Origin: Lunularia cruciata
Taxonomy: Eukaryota; Streptophyta; Marchantiopsida; Lunulariales; Lunulariaceae
DNA: 64,000 nt
NCBI GenBank assembly: GCA_948567375.1
Contig: OX419758.1
Coordinates: forward strand, 439,001-503,000
Direction of reading: 5' to 3'
Of the stretch, positions 19,694 to 30,749 are shown piece after piece (the stretch's first letter is position 1; the number at the start of each line of letters is the position of its first letter). Below the pieces are notes generated by a model that saw nothing but the letters and a program-made list of their open reading frames with translations, had not been told where the DNA came from and did not search any database. A program made the translations under genes and the position numbers.

Positions 19694-20484
19694 ATATGGT
19701 ACCCATATTTTTTTGTTTTAAACAATTTTTAAAGAAGATGTGTATTGTTGAAGCCAAGTTGAAGCCTAATGGAGAAGAAAAGAGAAGAATCATGTGTTTG
19801 AAGTAGACTCAAGGAAGTTGACTTCATGCTAGAGGAAGAAGGACTTAGGTCAAACTTACTTGATGGTAGGATCCTTGATCTTTCAAAGATTGAACTCTTG
19901 CTCAAGGATACTTTGCCTTGGAATGATTATTCCAAGCCAAAGAAACTGTAACAACTTTTCCTCAGGCCTAACAAATCAAGAAGGTACATGTAAGAAAATG
20001 GCTACTTTGGGATAACGATAAAATTGAGAGTGATAGGAAACAAACACACAAAATTTGTGAGTGTTAATTGAAGATCAACTAAAGAATGATCATGCAATGG
20101 AATATTATAAGATTAAGACTTTATCAAGGGAGTTCTAAAATGTCAAGATGATATCATATGCCTCTTGATAGTTTACCTGAAGGAGTTAGAATCTTGGGTC
20201 CAAGAGAGGGCTTGATCTTTCAAAGACCAAGGATTAGAAAATACATGATGCAAACAAAGAGCAATGGGAAGATTACCTCACTTGCAATGAGAAATCTTGC
20301 AATTTGGAGGTCAGACGTAGTGGCAAGGATCAAAGTCTTGAGTGGAATTTGCATCACTTTTCTGGTCTGGAATTGGAACCTAAGTTTGTGAGGTTTCATG
20401 GTAGAGATAGCTGCCAATAATTTCAAAGATAGTCCCAAGACAAAGGGTAAGAGAGGAAATCCAGCTTGATAGACTGAGTCATAG
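19694..20484 (+). mobile_element. Copy N2: leader and ORF3 N-terminal fragment
   Basis: Starts at GGTACCCATATTTTTTTG, runs through the leader and the ORF3 start ATG-Pro-Leu at 20158, and keeps residues equal to the first ~120 of ORF3 (VRILGPREGLIF, RRSDVVARIKVL-type, FLVWNWNLSL). It ends at about 20484 against the inverted copy N3. Confidence 0.7.
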
Positions 20485-21049
20485 GATAAATTCTTGACAC
20501 TTCAGAACTCCCTTGATAAAGTCTTAATCTTATAGTGTCCATTGCATGGTCATTCTTTAGTTGATCTCCAATTGACACTTGGATTTTTCATGCCTATTTC
20601 TTGTCACTCTCAATTTTATCATTATCCCAAAGTAGCCATTTTCTTAAATTTACCTTCTTGATTTTTTAGGCCCAAGGAAAAGTTGTTACAATTTCTTTGG
20701 CTCAGAATGATCACTCCTTACTTTGGATCTACCACCCAATAAGTCCAATCCGAGTCCTTCTTCCTTTGACACAAAGCCGAATTCCTTGGGTCTACTCTGG
20801 ATATATGATTCTTCTCTTTTCTTCTCTATTAGGCTTCAATTTGGCTCCAAAATACACTTCTTCTTTAAAACTTGTTAAAAACAAAAAATGTGGGTAACAC
20901 TTACCCCTTCCCTCAAATGTGAGCATTCCACAAACATTGGCTTCCTCTTGTAGTGACATCCACCTTGTAGCATTCCAAATAGTTAACTTGGACTTTGTCT
21001 TTGGATTTGTCCTCCTCTTCCGACGAACTTGTTTCCCCAAGGTGTGGAA

Positions 21050-21430
21050 CTTTTGTCCAACTCACAGTCACCAGCTTTTGATATTCGGATGATATGTCCT
21101 TGAATCTTAACTTATGCTGATGCCAATCTACCACAACTTGGGCACTGTACAACCAGGATCTTGTGATCAATAGAGGGTAACCAGTCTTTGTCACTGGTCG
21201 CAACACAATGTAGTTCAACTTGAAGAGAACCCCTCTAATGATTGTGGTTATGTTTGACAGCATGCCCAAGGCCGTCTCCTAGTTTGGTCTGCAAACTTCA
21301 ACACTCAGGGTGTTGGCTCAAACGTATGATACCCAAGTCAATTTGTAGTATCTTCAATCATGACATTCACACCGGACCTAGAATCAATGGGTATCGATGT
21401 GATCATGCACCCTGCAATCTCTGCGTCTAC
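21050..21430 (-). pseudogene. Degenerate aspartic protease of copy N3
   Basis: Minus-strand SIPIDSRSGVNVM (Asp codon about 21385) corresponds to the plant gypsy protease pattern IDSGSGVNVM. The second active-site position is changed (Gly to Arg). Downstream GYPLLITRSWLYSAQVVVDW and KLRFKD match the later part of such proteases. Stops and a frame break near 21270-21337 disable it. Confidence 0.7.
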
Positions 21431-24033
21431 CTTGGGAGATCCCAAATCTTCTTGTTCAATATGATAGATAGCAAGCAGGTCCTTCTTTGACATCGACCTC
21501 ACCTTCTTGAGTGCCAAATTCAGCTGCATCTTGTACAGCTTGTTATCTTCCCACAATTGCTTGAATGTAACATTGGCATTTATGGCTGCCAAATTTGCTA
21601 CAATATCGTATTGGGGTACTCCTCCCAATTTGACCATCTCTACCTTCGGCTTTGGGTTTGAAGTCTCTCCATGTTCCATCTTGACTTTGGGACGCTTCAA
21701 AATGGTGACGGGATTCCTAGTGGCCTTAACCCGAGGTTCTTCAGGTTGGCCTACCTCGGCTTGGATCAGACCCTTTACTACGGATCGGATGTCCACCAGA
21801 AAAATTGGAGACTTCGTCTTCGTCTCCTCTTCCAAACTCAGTTGCTGAGTCCTGCGTAGTGCCTTCTTTAGTTCTTTCTGCAAGGCTTTAGCTTTGGCTT
21901 TTATGAGGATCTTTTCCTCCTTGGCAGAAAGAATTGCCTTTGGGTGCAGTCTCTTCACCTTTTTGGAAGACAACAAGGTTGTACTCAGCTCTTCAAGATC
22001 ACGCTTCTTCTTACTGGAGCGTTTCTCAACCTTCAAAACTTCAAGGTCTGGCCATTCTCCTTCTGAGGCCGGACTCCCTTCTTGAGGTCTCTCCTCCTCA
22101 AGCGTGATACAATTTACATTTGTATCCCCCTTTGCCTGAATTGTTGCATGCTCAGCGGGGGTCTGTACATATTTTACAGGCGGCTTTGGGTTCGGTGGGT
22201 GAGGACATTGGTTGCCCGTATACCCCGATCCTTTACAATTTCCACACAGGATAACATACCCAATTTGCCTTCTTGGTTCAGGACAGTTTGGAGACCAATG
22301 TCCCATCGAGCCACAATTATAACAGGCTCCGAGTGCAACACTCTAAGGGCGATTCTGGTTGCTCATTGGTGGTCTTTGTGGAGGAGCATTGGGGTTATAC
22401 TCCCTTGGTCCAAACCACGGACCTTGGTACGATGTGCTAGCTTGAGGCTGTACTTCTTGTGTTAGATACACAGCCTCTTTGTCCTCGTCTTGGCTCCATC
22501 CCGGAACCCAATCAATTTGCTACACCAGGAATGCATTACAAGTATTGCACTCTATGTTTGCGTGGCCTGATTTGCCACATGCGGTGCACCATACATTTGA
22601 TCTTCCAAATGTTGGGGCCTTCCTTCTATCTTTGGCCCCAATCATCTGGATCTTGAAATCCGAAAACTCCTTGATGAGGGCATCCAGCTTGGTATCTGCC
22701 TTATTTACACTCTTTGCTAGAGGAGTCATTGGTTTCTTACCCCCACGTCTTCTTACTCATCTTGGCTTTGATTCTTCTTCGGATTCCAAAGAAGAGCTAG
22801 AAGACGTGGAGGATTCTTCCAAAGAGGGGGAAGTGTTACGTGAAGCTCTCCTTTTGGGCTTCTTACCTTTCTTCTCCTGATTTCTCGGGTTGTCGGCAGA
22901 GTGAGAGTGGGCCGCCTCGTAACGAGTGACATGTTTGAGTACTTTGTCAAGGGAAGTTACATTCCTCTCCCTTGCAAAGATTTGTATCTTTGGTGAAAGT
23001 CCCCCGAGGAACCAAGTAATGGCTTGGGCATTGGAGTAACCCGCCACCCCTGATTGCTTGGGAACTTGGTTCAAGAGTGCCATGGACCGCTTAGAGTAGT
23101 CTCTCAACTTCTCCTTCTTGCCTTGGTCTAAAAGTTGAGTGCCGCAAAGACACTCGTGTCGTAATCAACCTCCCGGAATCGTGCCAGGAAGTTGTTTCTC
23201 AAGTCTGCCCAATCCGCTGGTATGAACCCCTTCTGGGTCACATGGGTGTACCAGCTCCGAGCTTTCTTTTAGAGCAAACTTGGGAAAATTCTCAGTTGAT
23301 CTGCCGAGTCATGCTCCTTGTTAGCAAAGGAGATGACTTTGAATTCTTTGATGAATTCATTGAGATCTTTGTCTTGTTCTGTCCCCTTGTACTTCTGATA
23401 GGCGTGTCAGGTGACAGGTAACAAAGTCATTGTTTGATGCACTGGAATCGGTTGAGGTAGTGTTGAACTTGATGGAATTGAGGGATTGGCTGGTATTGAC
23501 GCCATGTTGTTAGCCCAAGGGTCCCAATTCATCAAATTCAAGGTGGGGTCTTCTTTGACAATTTCTGCTATGAGGGTGTTGACTTCAACCCGAGTGGAAG
23601 ATTCAAGATCAATACCTCCAATTTGTTCTTCAAAATTCCTTTGGGACAACCAAGGAATCGTTTGTAGAAGATGTTGACACTCTTCTTCCGTAAGTGTTCG
23701 TGCTGTCCTTTCTCAAACAAAGTTCTTCAAGGAAGCGACTTCCTTTACAGCTCTAGGGGAAGTTGGTGTACTGGGCTGCAATGCATATGTTTGGCCACTT
23801 GAGTCTTTCTTCTTCTTGGATGAAGAGGGAGATGCGAAGTAGCCTTACCAACCGCCTTTGCGTTTCTTGTGGTCAAGTTCTCGCAGGGCTTCTTGCACTT
23901 TGTGAAGGAGTTGAAAGCCCAATGCCTCTCATTCAGTTTTGTCAACAGTGGATGGGACGTTCAGACGTTCGTCTTCTTCACGCTGCAGTGCTCGTCTTTG
24001 AGCTCTCTCTTCCCATTGTTCTCTTGATGCAGA
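21431..24033 (-). pseudogene. Gag of copy N3 with zinc knuckles
   Basis: Starts near 24033 with MSASREQWEERAQRR and is broken by several stops and shifts. A retrotransposon-gag core (EFIKEFKVISFANKEHDSADQLRIF, then KARSWYTHV, then DWADLRNNFLARFREVDYD) lies at about 23360-23170. GLSPKIQIFARERNVTSL follows at about 22960. Two CCHC knuckles are visible, CTACGKSGHANIEC (about 22545-22590) and CYNCGSMGHWSPNC (about 22290-22335). A third is degenerate, CGNCKGSGYTGNQC with Tyr for His. A Lys/Glu-rich helical region precedes the protease. This is the nucleocapsid-forming polyprotein of the ORF3 family. Confidence 0.8.
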
Positions 24034-24088
24034 CATTCATATTGCATTGATACCCAGTTTTGAATTTGGTTCCACTTCCGAGATTTGT

Positions 24089-24107
24089 ATCCCCGGCAGC
24101 GGTGCCA
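24089..24107 (-). other. Primer-binding site of copy N3, tRNA-Asp type
   Basis: Minus-strand TGGCACCGCTGCCGGGGA lies nine bases inside the LTR end at 24117. It matches the complement of the 3' end of plant tRNA-Asp at 16 of 18 positions, with the two differences being transitions. Plant Athila/Tat-type gypsy elements commonly use this primer. Confidence 0.75.
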
Positions 24108-24116
24108 AAAGTCATG

Positions 24117-24986
24117 TGACAACCTGACAAATATCACTTTTGCAGTAAGCTGAACTCTCCACTTTATTAGAACAAAGAATTACCAACTATTACACCAAAT
24201 TGCAAGTGGATGAGATCGGTCGAGTGGTTTCAGTTGGAGATGGAATTGCACGTGTTTATGGAATTGGGTAAGTAAAGTTTGTTCCCGTAGTGATACAAGT
24301 CGGAAATGTTCAAATACGAAGTCAAACAATAACATTGTAGTTCTTCTTGGTTGCATCTTTAATCTCTCAGGTAGAAACCAAACCCAGAAGAGAGTAACAA
24401 GCACTGACTCGCAGTCTTGTCACAAATTCACACTTCTTAATCACAACTCCTTCAATTCTTTCCAAACAATCTTGATTGTGATGATTCAGGCTCTCCCAAA
24501 AACGGCACTTCACTAAAAAATGACTTTGCTTCAAAATTGTGTTCCCCCCCTCCACTGAAGGCACAACTTTCTTGACCAAAATTGCTTCACATCAACTTTG
24601 CACTGCACTCACAAATGCAGAATACTACTAACACTACAATTCCTCTCAAATCTGTCAAGGCATTGCTTCAATTGCACTTCACTCAAGATCAAACACACAA
24701 AATGAAGATCAAGGCAGTGGAATCCAACATCTAACAAGCACACTGACTTGCACTTCAAATTTCTCCACACACTCACAAACACAAGTACAACGTTGATACT
24801 CGAAATCAAGCTTAAGCAACGAGCACTACTTCACAGTACTTTGCTTTATCTATTCTCAAAAATTATGAGCATTGAACAACATGATGTTGCGAATGCCACT
24901 CTTAAATAGTGAACAAATTGACAGTTCTAACAACTATACCATTCTACAACAACTCTTCTAACCTGTAGATCCAAAATGAAAATGCA
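24117..24986 (-). repeat. LTR shared by two head-to-tail ORF3-family copies
   Basis: Plus-strand TGACAACCTGACAAATATCAC at the low end equals the inverse of the GGGTTGTCA end of the other LTRs. The high end near 24986 is less clear, because the usual TGAAG start is altered. The tract is about 100 bp longer than other LTRs in the window. A CTATTTAAG promoter box lies near 24903-24911 on the minus strand. Confidence 0.7.
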
Positions 24987-25007
24987 CCTCTTTAAATCTC
25001 AAAATTT

Positions 25008-26003
25008 TTACCAATCTAATCCGATGTCTACTTTGTCATCGGCTTTCAAAGCCAAACCCAATGTAAATTTACTTCCTACTACCATGTCTTCGGGTTTCAC
25101 AACTTCTAATTCTTCCACTAGATCCAGCAATTCTCTTTCTTGATCTGAAATTCCACTAATGGGTAACTTATCTAACTCCTTATCTCCCGACCCACTCTTC
25201 TCTAATGTTTCTATTGCTAAATCCAAAATCATTTGCACTCCTACTTCATCTACTTTGGGTTGGGCTCTAACATCCTTCCGAATTTTATCTATCTCCAACT
25301 TTACCAAGTCTAATCTAATGGTGATATTATCTTCTACCTCTAATATCTTCCTATCTACACGAGTCCTAAGACTTATCAATAGCACATTCAAATCTGTATC
25401 TTTTGCTTGTCTTTGCCTTGTCTCCTGCACCAACAATTTCAACTCATGCAGCCGCGTTTCTTCAATTCAAACATTGGCCTCTGTACTTAACATTGCGTTC
25501 ATCCTGAGGACAATCTCCTTCAATGGCTCCAATCACCTTCAATGGCTCCAATCACATTTTTCTTTCTCGCTCTCGATGTGCAAGCCAATCCTCCTTGTAC
25601 ATTGCCAACTCTACTTCAAACTCGGCTTTCAACATTTCCTTCTCCTTCTCCTTCTGTACAATCTTCTCGTCCTAATTACAAAGTAACTCTTGTAATCGCT
25701 CTTCTTCCCTATATTGTGCTACTAACTCCCTTTGCCAGAGTTGCTTCTTCTCTTCTATGCTCTCCATGACTCTATCGAGCTCTTGTTCCTTTGCTGCTAC
25801 CCTCACCATAGCATGGATAAGTTCTACTCTTGAATCAGCAAACTGCTGCTTCAAAATCTCATACTCTACTACTTGTCTCTCCCTCACTATGTCACTCTTC
25901 CTAACAAGCTCCTCTTGATATATCACTTCTCTCTTCAAGTCTTCAATTACCTGAGTCTTCACTACTGCCTCTGCTCGCAGTACTTCACTTTCCTCCTCAC
26001 CTC
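25008..26003 (-). pseudogene. ORF3 C-terminal part (copy N3)
   Basis: Pieces at 25672-26003 and 25008-25442 encode coiled coil (EEESEVLRAEAVVKTQ, KREVIYQEELV, AAKEQELDRVMESIEEKKQLWQREL). The conserved LLVQETRQRQAKDTDLNVLL block follows, then the terminal DKVDIGLDW before the stop. It ends about 20 bp before the LTR. The upstream end meets the LTR of element B at 26004, and the missing N-terminal part probably is the 30750-31493 piece. Confidence 0.75.
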
Positions 26004-26661
26004 TGTTGTGCATATATACATCGCTACACAACATACATCACTGTCAACATCACTATAGAAGCACAACTCACACATAAGTTGTACATAGACTCTAAAGTGC
26101 CACAATAATCAGATTGCTTATCACTCTCAACTCAACTCAACTCAGATCAGTACTTGATCTGTCACTCTATAAACTGCCAACAACTGGGCACTGATTACAG
26201 TCAAGCCACACCCACTCAAGCATAGAGAATCCAGGTGACACTTGCCGGTCTTTGTCCACCATAGCCAAGAACTCGAAGGCTCAACATCGGAGAAGTGAGC
26301 TCTCTGGAGCTCACTTTGAAACTATACCCCCTGGACTTGAGCTAGCTCTGAAACCCTAACGGTCCCGCTGACGGCACACTCAACAATGTGAACAGTGCAA
26401 AGTGACGGTGGACCCCACCATGAAGTCAGTACCCCGAACACAAAATCTAACCGTCAGAAAGTAGTCTTTGAGAAACGGCTGAAACAACTCTAACTACTAT
26501 CACTGGAACTCCAGTGTCCAAGCATCTAGATGCGGAACTAAAAATGGCATGACAGCTATCGTGCATATATACATCACTACACAACGTACATCGCTGTCAA
26601 CATCATACACTATAGAAGCACAACTCACACATAAGTCATACATAGACTCTAAAGTGCCACA
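26004..26661 (-). repeat. 3' LTR of element B
   Basis: Starts TGTTGTGCATATATAC and ends GTGCCACA. It matches 8228-8893 throughout and has the same duplicated terminal segment (about 26008-26112 and 26560-26661). A TTTATAG box sits in the middle on the minus strand. The polypurine tract follows at 26663-26672. Confidence 0.7.
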
Positions 26662-26829
26662 ATTGCCCCCTAGCTAGCGGTTAGGTCCCTCTAACTCCAT
26701 ATAGCCATCTACTCTAAGTATATGGTATACCCTTTAATGGGCAAAGATCAGGAGGCCGGGTGCTATGGAGCCCCATCGTTAGTCGCCTGTCTGCAATCTA
26801 TACCATATCAAGAATGAACTAGCTATAGG

Positions 26830-26976
26830 TCAAGTACATCTAGGACATAACCACTGCCCCTGAGGAACCACCGTGAGGGGAGGAGTCATACATGCCATAT
26901 GTCATCCTCTCAAACAACTATCACACACTAACATAGTAGTAGCTCCACCAGAAGAGCCACATAACATACACCTCAA
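26830..26976 (-). pseudogene. PHD finger of element B pol (all eight zinc ligands kept)
   Basis: Reads CMLC, CDSC, HMAC and WLCPRC with C4HC3 spacing, then the stop at 26830-26832. One nonsense change (TGG to TGA) hits the Trp two residues before the His ligand. Otherwise the domain is complete, and it gives the better picture of the ancestral finger than element A does. Histone-tail reading is the family's usual role; the ligand here is unknown. Confidence 0.8.
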
Positions 26977-27880
26977 GCTTGCACGTACAAGTGCCAAGCT
27001 TGGGTCCATAGTACCATCAATGTTTGGGAGGTGACATGGCGCACAATTGTGCACATGATCCTTCCAAACAACACTATCATGTCCTTCTAACACAAGGACT
27101 CCAGATGGCAAAACCTCGTGCACTCTCAAGATAGTGCAGCCTATAGAAACATCAAGTGTCGTCGGTGCTGTCTGCTGTAGATAACATAGTCGCCTGGATG
27201 AAATCGACGGATTGAGGGTCTATAACCTCCTCCTTGAATGGTAGCATAGCGTAAAGTATCTCTATGCTGAGCAATTGCCAAGTTCTCAAAGGCCATCGGC
27301 ATCACTCTCTAAAAGATCTCTGCCAGCTGAGAACATGCGTTCATCCATACATCAGGGTCATCCAAGTCCAAAGCTACAGTAGCATCTCAACAAATGGCTG
27401 CAGGTAAATCTGGATCTCGTCCATAGAGTAGAAAGTATGGAGAGAAGGATGCTAAGGAGGCTTGCCGGCTGAACCGATAGCCCATGGCCAATTAAGGTAA
27501 TTGGAGATCCCAATCTCCCAAGTGGCCTCTCTGCAAACCCTACATGCAAACCAGTCAACGGTAAAGGTCCGGTGAAGTCCAAACTCCAATGATAACCCAA
27601 TCCCATGATAGGTAATGGGTGTAACTATGGCATAGGAGCATTGAATGATGCTCTAACTCGGTCACAAACCATACATCTAGCAACAAACTGCTATACCTCG
27701 GTGTGCATATCGCACCACCAATAATGACTCTAGAGTAAGCTATATGTACGCTTTACTCCAAAATGTCCTAGCTCCTCATGAGCATGATGGACCAACTGTG
27801 GTCTTTGTGCTGGAAGTGGTACTACTTGCACTCTACCATCCTCCCATACATGCAAAAGGTGTTTACCCTCCAATCTGAAC
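26977..27880 (-). pseudogene. Integrase of element B, core deleted
   Basis: The N-terminal zinc finger is present: HHAHEELGHFGVKR then CMVCDRV (codons at 27658-27675), an HHCC pattern. GYHWSLDFTGPLPL, holding the first catalytic Asp, follows. Sequence then jumps at about 27540 into the late core (compare 9770), removing the second Asp and the Glu region kept in element A. The C-terminal region leads to the PHD finger. Confidence 0.75.
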
Positions 27881-29533
27881 CGTCTGGCTTGCTGAAGAAC
27901 ACGGTCTCTCTCCTTGGCCTCAACAGTGCCACCCACAACACCAGTGCAAAGATAGTCCATCACTAAGACATCATCATGATTGTCTTGCTGAACTGTACCA
28001 ATATCTTCACTCTCTAGATCTATGACCTCAATAACTCCTCATGTATGCGCTGAGAGAGATACCACCAAAGCCTCTGCAAATATACACAGAAAGGCCGATG
28101 CATGCCAACTTGGCACCATCTCCTCATCTGTCTCACCATGCCAACATGCTCCGGTCTGATCCTGCTGGCTAGGAAATGGGTTTCTACTCAACCCATCTGC
28201 ATCACGGTTCACCACTCCAGGTTTGTGAACAACCGTGAAATCATACTCCTATAAAATCAGAGCCCATCGTGCAAGCTTCCCTGAAAGCTTGTTGGACTCC
28301 ATCAACCACTTCAGCGGCTGATGATCAGTGATGAGAGTGAAGGGATTACCAAATAGGTAACATCGGAAATGTGCTACTGCCCAAATTGCTGCCAAGCACT
28401 CTCTCTCATATGAACTATACTTTGCCTCCGTTGAGTTGTTAGAGCGACTAGCATAGGCCACCACAAACTCCTTCTCCTCATCATCATGTTGGGTGAGCAC
28501 CGCTCCAAACCCCAACATACTCCAATCAGTGTAAACCTGAAATGGTCGTCCCTTGATCGGCCTCCTCAAAATAGGAGTAGATGTCAACCTCTCCTTGAGC
28601 TCTACAAAAGCTCTCTCTTGCTCATCTCCCCAACACCACTCCTATGTAAGCTTGGTCAGCTTCGTCAAGGCCTTGGCAATGGCACTAAATCCTCTAACAT
28701 AGCAGCGATAGAAGTTCGCCAACCCAAGGAGTGTTCGCACTCTGCTCACATCCGTAGGCCGAGGAATACGTGCAATAGCCTCCACCTTGGTCTGCTGGAC
28801 ACCAAAGTCCTCAGGGGTAGATAGTGTGACCCAAATACTCAACCTGCTTGTGGAAGAACCTACACTTCCCATGATGTAGTTGAGTCCATGAGATCTCAAC
28901 CTCTCAAACACCTCCAACAACTGTCTCTCATGCTCCTCCACATTAGTGCTATAAACCAAAATGTCATCAATACAGCACCGAGCAAAATCCAATCCAGCTA
29001 GGATCCTATCCATGACCTTTAGGAACTCAGCAGGAGCATTCTTTAACCCAAATCGTAAGAACCTCCATTGATATAACACATCCTTACCGTGAAGATCAAC
29101 AGCCCAACTTATCCTCCTCCCTGATCGGCAATTGATGATATCCCGCTCAAAGATCCAAAGTATTGAAGACCTTTGCATGCCCAATCGCATCAAAAATCTC
29201 CTCCAATGTAGGCATGGCATACCGATCAGCCCTAGTCTGTCGGTTGATAGGATGGTAATCTCCACACATCCGCCTATATGTATAGTTGCCATGCATATCT
29301 TTCTTGGATGGCATCATTGTCATTGATGCATACTCTCCATGTGAAATCTCCATCAAACCAGCCTCAAAAAGGTCACTACTCCGGCTCTGAATCAATGTCC
29401 ACTCCATATCACTATATCGATAAGGACGTTGGAAAACTGGTGTGTCGCTAGTCAACTCAATCCGTATACCAGGTCCCTTCAGAGCACCCAAATCCTTCAT
29501 ATTGAAGTCAAAACAACTCGTGTGACTCCTCAA
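27881..29533 (-). pseudogene. Reverse transcriptase and RNase H of element B
   Basis: RT opens near 29533 and reads through RMCGDYHPINRQTRADRYAMP, then FGLKNAPAEF. The catalytic box is CIDD at about 28965 (YIDD with Tyr to Cys). The RT tether is broken by a shift near 28830. RNase H at 28249-28587 is open, with VYTDWSMLGFGAVL, YSSYERECLAAIWA and ITDHQPLKWLM. Better preserved than in element A, but still with several shifts. The extension after RNase H leads to the integrase zinc finger. Confidence 0.85.
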
Positions 29534-30000
29534 GAACCTCCAAACCCTCCGTCTTTCCTCTCCAGTAAGCTTGGGCCCAAGATCTAGCTCCCAAGTATCC
29601 TCTATAACTATAGTAGGAGTGGAAGACGTAATGATTGACTACTACATTGGGCCCCTGGGAGCAATAGTGTCATGCTCCTGACCACTAGAGGTCCCAACCT
29701 CTGTGTGAAAAACTCCCTCCACTCTGGCTGCAAGCTCCACACGTCCTCTGGCTGCATCCCATGTGGACCAAGGGTGTAATCCAAGTAGCCCACACTCACC
29801 AAGATGTACTCCAAGTAGACCACTCTCCCTAGTAGCTACTGGATGTGTCCCAAGAATACCATGTCCACTCGGTCCATCGCCTCCAGCATGTGCCTGGATC
29901 GTCTCAATAGGCACATGGCTCACAAGTGTCCGAGTGGTGATGCCTATCAAGCGCATCCTACGTTGCCTTGCCAAGCCAAGGCTCAAAATCTAGGTCAAAT
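29534..30000 (-). other. Spacer between methyltransferase and RT in element B
   Basis: Counterpart of 15261-15760 in element A, with the same GLLGVHLGE.GLLGLHPWSTWDAA stretch open at 29642-29986. Its conservation between copies supports a translated linker. No domain is recognised. Confidence 0.5.
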
Positions 30001-30749
30001 AGTTCAAGTCCATAGCCTGACCTAACACCTGACGCTTAGATGCCTCTGACACTGCTGGAACAACGGTAATACCGGTGCAAAAACCCATCACCCGCTCTCT
30101 CTCATCAGCGTTGGGCTCCACCAACTGCTGTAACTATGAGTCCCAAACAAGTCCTGGTCCTCCCTCTTGAAAAGCATGAGAGCCTGGGAAACTCATGAGT
30201 GTGGGAAATGCAGCTCGAGGCTGTCCAACTAGGTTCACCACTACCATAAGTGACCTATCAGCCACTACCATTGTTTGAGATTGACGCCCAACATCCAAGA
30301 TATCATCAACAAGAATGTGGTCCAGTCGCGGAATCCCATCATAAGCACGCTGTAGAACCTCTTTGGGTAAGAGGTTTGTCCACCAAAGATGAAGACGATG
30401 AGCTCGTGATCCCACTCTGGCTGCATCTAATAATACAGCATGTCCCACCAAGAATGGACCTGATGTGTACTCACCACCAATCCAGTGCAAGAATCACCCA
30501 TCAAAGGAACGTTCTCCAAAAGGTAAGTTGGAGAAACAGACTGATGAACCTGGAGATGTCGTAGTATCCGTAACATCTCCCAAAACACACCAGAAAAAGG
30601 ATCTTGAAGACCCAAACCGTGGCCCGCATGTGTATTTCCTTGACATGGCCATCCAGAAATCACCAAGTGAATAGGCCCATGTCTCTCTAGGTCATGCACC
30701 CCCAGTAAGGAAATGTCTCTTGGTAGGGCCTTCTGGTAACCTCTGACTA
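30001..30749 (-). pseudogene. Cytosine-5 DNA methyltransferase domain of element B, from before motif IV to the end
   Basis: Motif IV is ISGWPCQG (catalytic Cys codon 30643-30645). G.GLGLQDPFSGVFWEMLRILRHL follows. Motif VI is YLLENVPLMG (ENV codons 30508-30516). The motif-VIII-like block is SRAHRLHLWWTNLLP (near 30365-30408), and the C-terminal RERVMGFCTGI.VVP with SEASxRQVLG lies near 30030-30110. Motif I is lost to truncation at 30749. This copy keeps the ENV motif that element A lost; together they show that the domain was once complete. Spacing and order suit a small C5-methyltransferase without rearrangement, unlike plant DRM. Confidence 0.85.

Larger units (their letters stand above)
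20485..26003 (-). mobile_element. Copy N3: ORF3 end, LTR, primer site, gag, protease and leader, in tandem arrangement
   Basis: On the minus strand the order is ORF3 C-terminal part (26003-25008), LTR (24986-24117), tRNA-Asp-type primer site (24107-24089), gag (about 24030-22200), protease (about 21430-21050), leader starting GTTACCCACATTTTTTG (near 20895) and the first bases before ORF3, ending at an inverted junction near 20484. ORF3 on both sides of a gag region with one LTR between them means two head-to-tail copies sharing an LTR. No RT, RNase H or integrase lies between protease and ORF3 leader, so this version is non-autonomous. Confidence 0.75.
26004..30749 (-). mobile_element. Element B: second copy of the methyltransferase/PHD gypsy element, 5'-truncated
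   Basis: On the minus strand: methyltransferase (from after motif I), spacer, RT, RNase H, integrase with an internal deletion, PHD finger, polypurine tract and 3' LTR. Order and sequence follow element A closely, and many reading frames are longer. Gag, protease and the methyltransferase N-terminus are missing at 30749, where an ORF3 fragment begins. It lies between two halves of a minus-strand ORF3 (25008-26003 and 30750-31493). This suggests insertion into ORF3 followed by deletion. Confidence 0.8.

Noticed and set aside
26004-30749. Target-site duplication for element B
   Set aside because: The 5' end is truncated, so no second flank exists to compare with ACCTC before 26004.
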